A DNA stretch of 34,329 nucleotides from Planctomycetota bacterium (GTDB lineage: Bacteria > Planctomycetota > UBA1135 > JADKAF01). The notes under the pieces are model-generated. The model saw nothing but the letters and a program-made list of their open reading frames with translations. It was not told the origin of the DNA and ran no database searches. The stretch lies in contig JAEUHW010000008.1 in assembly GCA_016793245.1 (NCBI GenBank), positions 1-34,329 of the forward strand. Reading direction: 5' to 3'. A program made the translations under genes and the position numbers. Below, one piece after another: positions 17,188-25,054 of the stretch (positions within the stretch are counted from its first letter, which is position 1; every line of letters begins with the position of its first letter).

Positions 17188-18279
17188 ATGAACTCCCGCG
17201 GAAGATTCGCCGCCGAGCTGCTCACGTCGACGCCTCGCGCGCTCGCCGCTGCCGCCGCGGAGCGCCAGATCTCCGCCTCCGAGCGCTCCGTCGAGTGCTT
17301 CGGAGCGGACGCCTTCACGCGGGTGCTCGACGACACCGAGCTCCGCCTGCGCTACCTCGCGGAGGCCGTGGCCGTCGAGAAGCCCGCGCTCTTCGAGCAC
17401 CACATTCGCTGGGCGCTCGAAGCGCATCTCGGGCGCGAGATCCCGAACAGCTATCTCGTCGCGAATCTGGAAGCCCTCGAGCACGCGTGCCGCGAGCACC
17501 TGCCGGAGGAGGCTCTGCGCTGCATCGAGCCCGTCCTGCGGGCCGGTCGCGCGCGGGCGCAGGAAGGCGCTTCTCCCTCTTGCTCCGCGCTGAGCGGCGC
17601 CGCCGCGGAGACCAAGCTCGCGCGGCAGTTCCTGGTGGCGGTGCTCGAAGGCGACGGTGAGCGTGCGCTGGAGCTCGTGCTCGCGCCGGCGCGAGCCGGA
17701 ACCATGTCGACCTCGCGCCTCGCCGAGGCGGTGGTCGGACGTGCGCTCGAAGAGATCGGGCGCCTCTGGCAGGTCGGAGACGCCTCGGTCGCCGACGAGC
17801 ATCTCTGCTCGCGCGTCGCGGAGCGCGCGCTCGCCGCCCTGGCCGCACTCGGCGATCGAGCTCCCCGCAACGGTCTGCGCGTCGCGACGCTCTCGGTCGG
17901 CGGGGAGATGCACGACATCGGCCTCCGCCTCGTCGCCGACGCGTTCGCTGCCGCGGGTTGGAACGTGCTGCACCTCGGCGCGAATATGCCGGGAGAGCAC
18001 CTGATGCAGATCTTGCGCGACCCCGGCGTCGATCTGCTCGCGGTCGCCACTACGATCAGCTTGCACCTGCGCAACACGGCCCGGCTGATCGAGCTCGTGC
18101 GCCTGGACGAGGAGTTCGACTCCGTGCCGATCCTGGTGGGTGGCGCGCCGTTCCGCATCGCTCCCGATCTCTGGCGCGAGATCGGGGCCGACGGCACCGC
18201 CAGCACGGCCGCCGAGGCCGTGACGGTGGGGACCCGCCTGGTCGAGGAGCGCCGCGAGCGCGCGGCGCGCTCGCGCTGA
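17188..18279 (+). CDS. Cobalamin-binding protein with CarH/LitR-like cap, no DNA-binding domain
   Basis: The product is 363 residues from the ATG at 17188; the longer open frame upstream is antisense to the HAD gene. Residues 1-140 form an unrecognised helical domain (SVECFGADAFTRVL, EIPNSYLVANLEALE). Residues about 143-225 are a B12-binding_2 helical cap with W194-x9-E204-H205 (LWQVGDASVADEH), the motif that in CarH contacts the adenosyl group and the light-labile upper ligand. Residues about 228-355 are a Rossmann B12-binding fold with E240-M-H242-D-I-G245, a variant of DxHxxG that keeps the axial His. No MerR-type helix-turn-helix or methyltransferase domain is present. A corrinoid carrier protein or an AerR-like light/B12 sensor that works by protein contact are both possible. 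Confidence 0.85.
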   Translation: MNSRGRFAAELLTSTPRALAAAAAERQISASERSVECFGADAFTRVLDDTELRLRYLAEAVAVEKPALFEHHIRWALEAHLGREIPNSYLVANLEALEHACREHLPEEALRCIEPVLRAGRARAQEGASPSCSALSGAAAETKLARQFLVAVLEGDGERALELVLAPARAGTMSTSRLAEAVVGRALEEIGRLWQVGDASVADEHLCSRVAERALAALAALGDRAPRNGLRVATLSVGGEMHDIGLRLVADAFAAAGWNVLHLGANMPGEHLMQILRDPGVDLLAVATTISLHLRNTARLIELVRLDEEFDSVPILVGGAPFRIAPDLWREIGADGTASTAAEAVTVGTRLVEERRERAARSR

Positions 18280-18313
18280 AGCGCGCGTTCCCGGCGCCGG
18301 CCTCTCACGCCTC

Positions 18314-18332
18314 GCGGGGCGTCTCGCCCCGC
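18314..18332. terminator. Bidirectional hairpin between convergent genes
   Basis: GCGGGGCG and CGCCCCGC form a perfect 8-bp stem with a 3-base loop, centred in the 61-base gap between the convergent B12-binding and CHAD genes. No T-tract is present. Being symmetric, it could end transcription from both sides. Confidence 0.5.
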
Positions 18333-18340
18333 TCTCGATC

Positions 18341-19813
18341 TCAGAGCCGCGGGCGCGGCAAGAGTCGCGCGACGCGCTTGCGGCGCAAGGCGCGGCCGAG
18401 CTGCCGCAGGCGTTTCGCGAGGGGCGGGTCGATCCCGCGCTGCGAGCGCTCGAGGCAGTCGCGCTGCCAGGCGGCCACTTGGAGCTCGCTCTCCGCCGCA
18501 GGGGCCAAGGTCCGCAGAAGCTGTTCCTGGACCGCGGCGTCGTTGCGCGCGCCGAGCTCCTCCTGCACGCGGCGCAGCGCGCGCAGCAGCCGCTCGGCGG
18601 GCTTGCTTCGCAAGAGCGCTCCGAAGGACTCCAGCACGTAGCGCAGCTTCTTCGCCGCGATGCGCAGATCGTGCAGCTCCGCGACACCGGCCGTCGCGGG
18701 GAGCGCGCGGATCGCACGCCGCAGCCTCTGCGCGCGGCTCCGCAGGCGCGCCGAGATGAGCGGCGCGAGCGGCGCGCTCGCGAGAGGAGAGAGGCGCTCG
18801 GGAGAGCGCGCGAGCAACGCGTCCCAGCGATCGAAGAAGCGCTGCGCCCGCGGGCTCTCGACAGTCGTCCGGAGCTCTTCGCGCGCGAGCCGGCGCGCAG
18901 CGTCGACGGACTCGAGCGCGCGGGGCGCACGGTCCGGCAGGGCGGCGATCTGCTGGTAGAGCACGTCGAGGTCGCGCGCGCGACCGCTCGCGCCGTGCAG
19001 CCACGCGAACTCGCGCGCGAAGCGTTCCCCGGTCTGCGCCGGCAGCACCGGTCGGAAATTCGAGAGCAGCGCGCGCGTGCGACGCAGCGCGATGCGCGTC
19101 TGGTGCAGATCCTCCGGAGAGCCGGTCTCGAGAGCCAACGGCAAGGTGCGCCGCAGCGCCGCGCGCTCTTCGCGGAGGGCGTCCAGCAGCGCGGCTCCGG
19201 CGGGCTTCTCCCCGGCGCTCCGGCGATCGATGGCCGGAGTGGCGCGGCGCATCGCGGCCTCGAGCTCGTCCTCGGCGATGGGGCGGAAGCCGTGCTCGGA
19301 GGCGACGACTTCGACGCGGCGCAGCACTTCGGCGCCCGCGCCCGGCTGCACGACCAGGACCGCGGGCATGCGCTGCGTCGCGCCGCCCCGGCGCGCGCGG
19401 CGCTCTTCCACCAGCAGCTCGTCCTGTCCGGGCTCGTTCTCGAGCGCCGCGAAGCGGAGGCGCCAATCGACGACGGCCAGGATCTCCAGCGCGACGTCGT
19501 CCGGCGCGGTGCGCAGGGCGCCGCGGCGGAACTCGAGCGGGAGGGCGCCGACCTGCCGAGGGACCTCGGGGATCGCCGCGTGACGCGGCCGGCGTCCGCG
19601 TCGCTTGCGGAGGAAGAGCAGGAGCTTCGAGCCCTGTCGGCTCGCCCAGAGGCGCTCCCCGCGGGCGGTGAGCCGGCGCTCCGGCGTGTCGAGATAGATG
19701 CGCCTTCCTTCGCCGCGCCCTTCGTCCCGCAGACCGAAATGCCGATCGAGCTCGGCGAGCAGTCCGCCGGAGCTTCCCGACGGTCCGATCAGCGCTGGGG
19801 AATGGGTCTGCAC
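18341..19813 (-). CDS. CYTH-like/CHAD domain protein
   Basis: The product is about 490 residues from the GTG at 19813. This start is uncertain: there is no Shine-Dalgarno, and the frame is open further upstream into the divergent pfk gene. Residues about 15-200 look like a degenerate CYTH domain (RRIYLDTPERRLTARGERLW), with no clear ExExK signature at the front. Residues about 215-490 are a CHAD domain with both internal-repeat motifs, LHQTRIALRRTRALLSNF and LHDLRIAAKKLRYVLESF, and many surface Arg/Lys. CHAD domains bind inorganic polyphosphate through these basic helices, and CYTH domains act on or bind triphosphates. It is divergent from pfk-ppk2, so a role in polyphosphate binding or localisation is inferred. 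TAGAAT on the minus strand at 19847-19842 may be its -10. Confidence 0.92.
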   Translation of the reverse strand: MQTHSPALIGPSGSSGGLLAELDRHFGLRDEGRGEGRRIYLDTPERRLTARGERLWASRQGSKLLLFLRKRRGRRPRHAAIPEVPRQVGALPLEFRRGALRTAPDDVALEILAVVDWRLRFAALENEPGQDELLVEERRARRGGATQRMPAVLVVQPGAGAEVLRRVEVVASEHGFRPIAEDELEAAMRRATPAIDRRSAGEKPAGAALLDALREERAALRRTLPLALETGSPEDLHQTRIALRRTRALLSNFRPVLPAQTGERFAREFAWLHGASGRARDLDVLYQQIAALPDRAPRALESVDAARRLAREELRTTVESPRAQRFFDRWDALLARSPERLSPLASAPLAPLISARLRSRAQRLRRAIRALPATAGVAELHDLRIAAKKLRYVLESFGALLRSKPAERLLRALRRVQEELGARNDAAVQEQLLRTLAPAAESELQVAAWQRDCLERSQRGIDPPLAKRLRQLGRALRRKRVARLLPRPRL

Positions 19814-19945
19814 GGTGGGGCGGGGCGAGGGGGCGGCGCGGATTCTACTCCGCGCTCGATTGCACGCCGCACGGCCGGCGCGAGACTCTGCGCTCCGCGC
19901 CGCGACTCTCCGCGGCGGGCGAACGCGACGCGAACGAAGAGCCCC

Positions 19946-21247
19946 ATGTCTGCCCTGCCCTCCACGGAGATCCGCCGCCTCGGTCCGGCCCGCTATGACT
20001 CGCCGTTCGTCGCGCGCCTCGGCGAGCGCGGCGAGCGCTACTTCCTCGACGAGTCCCGGCGGATGCTCTTCGACGACGAGGTTCCGAGCGCGAACGACGC
20101 GGGCGGAGCCACCTTGGAGCTCGCCGGGCCGCGCCGGCGCATCTTCTTCGAGCCGCAGCGCACGAGCGCGGCGATCCTCTGCTCGGGCGGGCTCTGCCCG
20201 GGCCTGAACGATGTCGTGCACGGCTTGGTGCAGGTGCTGCGCGGGCGCTACGGCGTGCGCCGCGTGCTCGGCGTGCGCTACGGCTACGAAGGTCTCCAGC
20301 GCGGACTGTCGCCGATCGCGCTCTACGAGGACCAAGTGAGCCGCGTGCACGAGCAGGGCGGGTGTTTCCTCGGGACGTCGCGCTGCAAGCTAGACATCGA
20401 CGCCTGCGTCGCGCGCTTGATCGCCGAGGAGATCGACATCCTCTTCGTCATCGGCGGCGACGGCTCGATGCGCGGCGCGATCTCGATCGCGGACGAGCTC
20501 GCGCGCCGCGGGCGGATGCTGGCGGTGGTCGGCGTGCCGAAGACGATCGACAACGACCTGCAGGTGATCGACCAGAGCTTCGGCTTCGACACCGCCTTCT
20601 CCACGGCGATGCGCGTGATCCGCTCGGCGCACGCGGAGGCCTTCTCGGCGCCGCGCGGTGTCGGGCTGGTGAAGCTGATGGGGCGTCACTCGGGCTTCAT
20701 CGCTTGTTGGGCGACGCTGGCTTCGAGCGATGTCAGCTTCTGCCTGATCCCCGAGGTGCGCTTTGCCCTCGGTCGCGAAGGCGAGCGCGGGCTCCTGCCT
20801 GCGCTGACGCGCCGGCTGGACGAGAAGGACCACGCCGTCGTGGTCGTCGCCGAAGGCGCGGGCCAGGAGCACTTCGACGCGGCGTCGCTGGGCCGCGATG
20901 CTTCGGGCAATCAGAAGCTCGGCGACATCGGGCGCTTCCTCGCGCGCGAGATCGAAGAGCACTTCGCGCGCCGCGGCGAGCCGGTGGTCCAGAAGTACAT
21001 CGATCCCAGCTACATCCTGCGCAGCGTGCCGGCGAACGCGACCGACAGCGCTTACTGCCTGCGCTTGGCGCAGCTCGCGGCGCACGGCGCGATGGCGGGT
21101 CTCACGCGCTTCGTCGTCGGCCAGCGCCATGGGCGATTCGTGTACTTGCCCATGGAGCTCGTCGTGAGCGGGCGCCGCCAAGTCGATCCCGACGGCGATC
21201 TCTGGCTCAGCGTGCTCGAGTCCACCGGCCAGCCTTCCTTGGTCTGA
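19946..21247 (+). CDS. pfkA: 6-phosphofructokinase (ATP-dependent type predicted)
   Basis: This 433-residue protein phosphorylates fructose 6-phosphate to the 1,6-bisphosphate. It is longer than E. coli PfkA (320) and has an N-terminal extension of about 75 residues, as in the plant/spirochaete-type long PFKs. Key motifs: CSGGLCPGLND (about 79-89), GGDGS (170-174), PKTIDND (198-204), MGRHSGF, PEVRF. Gly in GGDGS predicts ATP as donor (PPi enzymes have GGDD), while Lys in PKTIDND is shared with PPi and plant-type ATP enzymes. I chose ATG 19946 because the upstream frame is antisense to the CHAD gene; GAAGAG lies 5 bases upstream. It is 17 bases from ppk2, so the two are probably co-transcribed. 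Confidence 0.95.
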   Translation: MSALPSTEIRRLGPARYDSPFVARLGERGERYFLDESRRMLFDDEVPSANDAGGATLELAGPRRRIFFEPQRTSAAILCSGGLCPGLNDVVHGLVQVLRGRYGVRRVLGVRYGYEGLQRGLSPIALYEDQVSRVHEQGGCFLGTSRCKLDIDACVARLIAEEIDILFVIGGDGSMRGAISIADELARRGRMLAVVGVPKTIDNDLQVIDQSFGFDTAFSTAMRVIRSAHAEAFSAPRGVGLVKLMGRHSGFIACWATLASSDVSFCLIPEVRFALGREGERGLLPALTRRLDEKDHAVVVVAEGAGQEHFDAASLGRDASGNQKLGDIGRFLAREIEEHFARRGEPVVQKYIDPSYILRSVPANATDSAYCLRLAQLAAHGAMAGLTRFVVGQRHGRFVYLPMELVVSGRRQVDPDGDLWLSVLESTGQPSLV

Positions 21248-21264
21248 AGAAGAGGACGTTCCCG

Positions 21265-22254
21265 ATGAAGACGCGCGAGAAGCTGATCGCCAAGCTGGCG
21301 TTGCCTCCCGGCCGCAAGGTCCGCCTGGCGCGCATCGACCCCGAGGGTGCCCTCCCGCCGGATCTCGCCGAGCTCGCCGAGGACGAGCTGAAGGAGCACG
21401 CCCGCGAAGTGCTCGCGCACTACCTCGAGAGGCTCGCCGAAGCGCAGGAGCAGCTGTGGGCCGACGATCGTCGTTCCGTCTTGGTCGTCCTGCAGGCGAT
21501 GGACGCCGCAGGCAAGGACGGGACGATCAAGCACGTGATGTCGGGAGTGAATCCGCAGGGCTGCCAGGTGCACTCCTTCAAGAAGCCCTCCGCGGAGGAG
21601 CTCGACCACGACTTCCTCTGGCGCTACGTGAAGGCGCTGCCCGAGCGCGGGCGCATCGGCATCTTCAATCGCTCCTACTACGAGGATGTCCTCGTCGTGA
21701 AGGTGCACCCCGAGCTCTTGGACACCGGCAAGCTGCCCGCGGGCAAGCGCGGCAAGGCGTTCTGGCGCGCGCGCTACGAGGCGATCAACGCGCTGGAGAA
21801 GCACTTGGTCGAGAGCGGCACGCTCGTGCTCAAGTTCTTCCTCCACATCTCGAAGGAAGAGCAGCGCCGGCGCTTGCTCGATCGATTGGAGGATCCTTCG
21901 AAGCACTGGAAGTTCTCGACCGCGGACGTCGTGGAACGCGGCCACTGGGAGGAGTACCAAGAGGCGTACGAAGACGCTCTCCAGGCCACGGGCACGCCGT
22001 GGGCCCCGTGGCATGTGATCCCCGCCAATCGCAAGCACGTCGCACGCACCTTGGTCGCGGCGCTGATCACGCGGGCGATCGAAGGTCTCGATCTGGCTTG
22101 GCCGCGGGTCTCGGAGGCCGCGGAGGAGGAGCTGCGCGTCGCCCGTGAGCAGCTCCTCGGCGAGGCACCGAGCGCGGGCGGTCGCCGCGCGAAGAAGGGC
22201 GGGAAGCAGCGCAAGAAGGTCCGCCGGGGCGCGCGCGTCGAGGACGCGCGCTGA
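21265..22254 (+). CDS. ppk2: Polyphosphate kinase 2 family protein
   Basis: This 329-residue PPK2 enzyme transfers phosphate between polyphosphate and nucleotides. The Walker A motif is DAAGKDGTIKH (about 80-90), followed by SGVNPQGCQVHSFKKPS, DFLWRYVKALPERGRIGIFNRSYYED (Walker B region) and KHWKFSTAD. It has a single PPK2 domain, as in class I and III enzymes; whether it uses AMP, ADP or GDP cannot be settled by eye. The last 25 or so residues (about 302-329) are an unusual Lys/Arg-rich tail beyond the catalytic domain. AGAGGA lies about 9 bases before the ATG. Its neighbours are pfk upstream and a divergent CHAD polyphosphate-binding protein. Confidence 0.95.
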   Translation: MKTREKLIAKLALPPGRKVRLARIDPEGALPPDLAELAEDELKEHAREVLAHYLERLAEAQEQLWADDRRSVLVVLQAMDAAGKDGTIKHVMSGVNPQGCQVHSFKKPSAEELDHDFLWRYVKALPERGRIGIFNRSYYEDVLVVKVHPELLDTGKLPAGKRGKAFWRARYEAINALEKHLVESGTLVLKFFLHISKEEQRRRLLDRLEDPSKHWKFSTADVVERGHWEEYQEAYEDALQATGTPWAPWHVIPANRKHVARTLVAALITRAIEGLDLAWPRVSEAAEEELRVAREQLLGEAPSAGGRRAKKGGKQRKKVRRGARVEDAR

Positions 22255-22276
22255 CGCGCGCGCGCACCGCAGCACC

Positions 22277-23722
22277 ATGCGCCAGCGCCTCTGCTTCTGG
22301 GCCGGTCCACTCGCCGCCGCGCTGATCGCGTTCGCGCTGCCGATCGACGCGCTGAGCGACGCCGGACGCGCCACGCTCGCCCTCATGGCGTGGATGGCGC
22401 TCTGGTGGATCAGCGAAGCGGTCGATCTGCACGCCACCGCGCTGCTGCCGCTCGTCGTGCTCCCGCTCGCCGATGCCTCGACCTTCGGGCAGGCCGCGGC
22501 GCCCTACGCCGAGCGCATCGTGTTCCTCTTCCTCGGCGGCTTCTTGCTGGCGCAGGCGATGCAGCGCTGGGAGCTGGATCGGCGCTTCGCGCTGCGCACG
22601 CTGGAGCGCGTCGGCACCAAGCCGACGCGCATCCTGCTCGGGCTCATGCTAGCGACGGGAGCCATCTCCGCTTTCGTTTCGAACACCGCCACGGCGGCGA
22701 TGATGTTGCCCATCGCGCTCGGCGTCGTGCGCTGGGCCGAGCAAGCGCGCGAGAGCCGCGCGACGATCACGGAGCGCGAGTTCGGCGACTTCCGCGTGGC
22801 GCTCATGTTGGGTGTCGCCTATGCCGCGACGATCGGCGGCTTCACGACGCTCGTCGGCTCGCCGCCGAACGGCATCCTCGCGCAGTTCTGCCGCACGAGC
22901 CTCGGCCGCGAGCTCGACTTCGCTTCGTGGCTATGGGTCGGCGTGCCGTGCGCATTCGTGCTGCTCCCCGCGGCGTGGTGGCTTCTCGCGCATCGGCTCT
23001 TCCGCTTGCCGCGTGTCGAGCTCGGCGCGGGCGCCGCGAGCCTGCGAGAGGAGCTCGCGGCGATGGGACCCCTCGGCCCAGCCGCGCGCCGCACGATCGC
23101 GGTCTTCGCCGCGACGGTGGGGCTCTGGCTCTTCCAGCCTTTGCTCCCCGCGGGGATCGCGCGCCTCGGCGACGCCGGCGTCGCCATCGCCGCGGGGATC
23201 GCGCTCTTCGCCGTCCCGAGCGGTGGCGCGGATGGATCCGCGCTGCTGCGTTGGCGCGACGCGGAACGCATTCCTTGGGGAGTCCTGATCCTCTTCGGCG
23301 GGGGGCTTTCGCTCGCCGCCGCGGTGGAGCGCAATGGCGTCGCCGATCTGCTCGGGCGCGCCGCGCAGGGACTCGATGGACTGCCGCCGTTGCTCCTGAT
23401 CTTCCTGGTCGCGACCGCGGTCTCCTTCCTGACCGAGCTCGCCTCCAACGTCGCCGTGACCGCGACCCTGCTGCCGATCCTCGCGGCGATGGCGCCGGGG
23501 CTCGGCGTCGATGAAGAGACGTTGATCCTCCCGGCGACCTTGGCCGCGAGCTGCGCCTTCATGATGCCGGCGGGCACACCGCCGAACGCGATCGTCTTCG
23601 CCTCCGGTCACCTCACCATTCCGCAGATGGCCCGGGCCGGTTTCTGGCTGAATTGGATCTCGGTCGTGGTTATCTCGCTCGTGGTCGGAGCTATGGCGGG
23701 GCGCGGCTTCGTGATTCGATGA
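22277..23722 (+). CDS. DASS-family sodium:dicarboxylate/anion symporter
   Basis: This is a 481-residue inner-membrane transporter with about eleven to twelve hydrophobic segments. It has both pseudo-symmetric SNT-type motifs of the DASS (SLC13/VcINDY) family: SNTATAAMMLPIA in the first half and SNVAVTATLLPILAA in the second. They are paired with GGFTTLVGSPPN and MMPAGTPPNAIVFAS, the Na+- and carboxylate-binding loops. It probably imports C4-dicarboxylates or similar anions with Na+; the substrate is not certain. The start at 22277 is 22 bases after ppk2; no clear Shine-Dalgarno. It could draw on the Na+ gradient made by the nearby Na+-NQR (inference). Confidence 0.93.
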   Translation: MRQRLCFWAGPLAAALIAFALPIDALSDAGRATLALMAWMALWWISEAVDLHATALLPLVVLPLADASTFGQAAAPYAERIVFLFLGGFLLAQAMQRWELDRRFALRTLERVGTKPTRILLGLMLATGAISAFVSNTATAAMMLPIALGVVRWAEQARESRATITEREFGDFRVALMLGVAYAATIGGFTTLVGSPPNGILAQFCRTSLGRELDFASWLWVGVPCAFVLLPAAWWLLAHRLFRLPRVELGAGAASLREELAAMGPLGPAARRTIAVFAATVGLWLFQPLLPAGIARLGDAGVAIAAGIALFAVPSGGADGSALLRWRDAERIPWGVLILFGGGLSLAAAVERNGVADLLGRAAQGLDGLPPLLLIFLVATAVSFLTELASNVAVTATLLPILAAMAPGLGVDEETLILPATLAASCAFMMPAGTPPNAIVFASGHLTIPQMARAGFWLNWISVVVISLVVGAMAGRGFVIR

Positions 23723-23792
23723 AGTCCGCTCGGCATTGCCTTCCCTGCAGGCTTGCCGGATCCTCCTCCCTTCCAGATTCGCAGGAGCCTCC

Positions 23793-24893
23793 ATGCTTCG
23801 CTCTCTATCCTCGCTCCGGTTCTCGCCCTCGCGCCGTCTCGTCGGTGCCGTGCTGGGGGTGCTCGCCTCCACGGTCGGAGCTTCCGCTCAGTCGATCTAC
23901 GCGCTCGAAGACCAGGCCCAACTGGTGCATCACATTCGCTTCGATGCGCGGCTCCTGCGCTTCGAGCGCGATCCGAGCCAGGCGCGGAGCGTCGGGAATC
24001 TCGATTGGGAAGCTCCGCGCTTGCGCGGCAGCCTCGGGGCCTCGAGCGACGGTCGCTGGATCTTCGTCGGTAGGGAGAACGGGCTCGTCGTGCTCTCGCG
24101 CGCGGCCGACGGCAGCCTCGAGCCCGTCGCGGGCTCGCCGCTCGGAGGCATCGGTAGAGTCCTCGGCGTCGCGAGCCGCACGCGCCTCGGAAGAACCGCG
24201 ATCTTCGCCACGGAGCAGATCTTCGGGGTCGTGCGCACCTTCGATGCCGACGCTCGTACGGGTGTGGTCGCGATGCGGGAGGGTTGGGTGCCGGCGGGCA
24301 CGCCGGGCGGCGCGACCTGTCTGGCGCTCTCGCGGCGCTTGCTCTGCGTGTTGAACACCGTCGACCGCGCGATCTACGTGTTCGACATCGATCCCTTCAA
24401 CGCGACGCTCACGGCGTGGCCCCTGAATCCCTTCCCTCTGCCGGTCTGGACCAGCGCGCCGACGCAGCTCATCGTCGATGCGCAGGAGACCAGCGTGCTC
24501 GTGAACGACGCGTCGAGCTCGCGCTGCGGCGTGCTCGACATCGATGTGCGCGCGCGCGAGCTGCGCTATCCGCGCGAAGTGCCGACGCTGCATGCGGCGC
24601 CGGCGCAGCTCGTCGACTTCCGCCGCAACGGGCGCACGCTCTTCGTGGCGGGGAGCGCGGGGCTCCAGCTCTTCGATGGTGAGCTGCGCTCGAATGGAGC
24701 CGCTCCGCTGCCGTTTGCCGCGCTGGAGGACTTGGCGCTGGATCCGCGAGAACGCGGGCTCTTCGTCGCCAGTGCGCGCAGCCTGAGCTACGTGCCGCTC
24801 GATCGGCGGAGCTCGATGCCCTCGCCGGATCTGGGGCGCATGCTTCGCGATGCGTTCACGACGCAGGCGATGGCGCTCGTCGTCGTGCGCTGA
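23793..24893 (+). CDS. Secreted beta-propeller-like protein of unknown function
   Basis: The product is 366 residues from ATG 23793, which has an excellent GCAGGAG ribosome binding site and is followed by a Sec signal peptide (Arg-rich n-region, hydrophobic LVGAVLGVLASTVG, cleavage near ASAQ). The mature part has recurring propeller-style blades: LGASSDGRWIFVGRENGLVVLSR, AIYVFDIDPFNATLTAWPL, FRRNGRTLFVAGSAGLQLFD, LALDPRERGLFVAS. These resemble YVTN/lactonase-type seven-blade folds. No catalytic residues are recognised. An upstream ATG at 23736 is less likely. It is probably periplasmic or extracellular. Confidence 0.8.
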   Translation: MLRSLSSLRFSPSRRLVGAVLGVLASTVGASAQSIYALEDQAQLVHHIRFDARLLRFERDPSQARSVGNLDWEAPRLRGSLGASSDGRWIFVGRENGLVVLSRAADGSLEPVAGSPLGGIGRVLGVASRTRLGRTAIFATEQIFGVVRTFDADARTGVVAMREGWVPAGTPGGATCLALSRRLLCVLNTVDRAIYVFDIDPFNATLTAWPLNPFPLPVWTSAPTQLIVDAQETSVLVNDASSSRCGVLDIDVRARELRYPREVPTLHAAPAQLVDFRRNGRTLFVAGSAGLQLFDGELRSNGAAPLPFAALEDLALDPRERGLFVASARSLSYVPLDRRSSMPSPDLGRMLRDAFTTQAMALVVVR

Positions 24894-24939
24894 GAAGCGG
24901 AGCGGACATCGCGCACGAGGTTCTCGGATCCTTCCCGGT

Positions 24940-24994
24940 GCAGCGCCTGACGGCGCTGCGGCGTGCTTGCTGGCGCATCGCCTGACGGCGCTGC
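24940..24994. terminator. Two tandem hairpins between convergent genes
   Basis: GCAGCGCC-TGAC-GGCGCTGC (24940-24959) is a perfect 8-bp hairpin. A second copy (24975-24994) has the same loop and right arm with one stem mismatch. CGCCTGACGGCGCTGC is thus a 16-bp direct repeat. They lie in the 161-base gap between the beta-propeller gene (plus) and the AhpD-like gene (minus) and could terminate both. Confidence 0.5.
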
Positions 24995-25054
24995 AGCGCG
25001 GTGGCGTGTGCCGTTCGTGAGCCGTGATCGCTTGCGCTCGGAGCGCGCGGTGGT

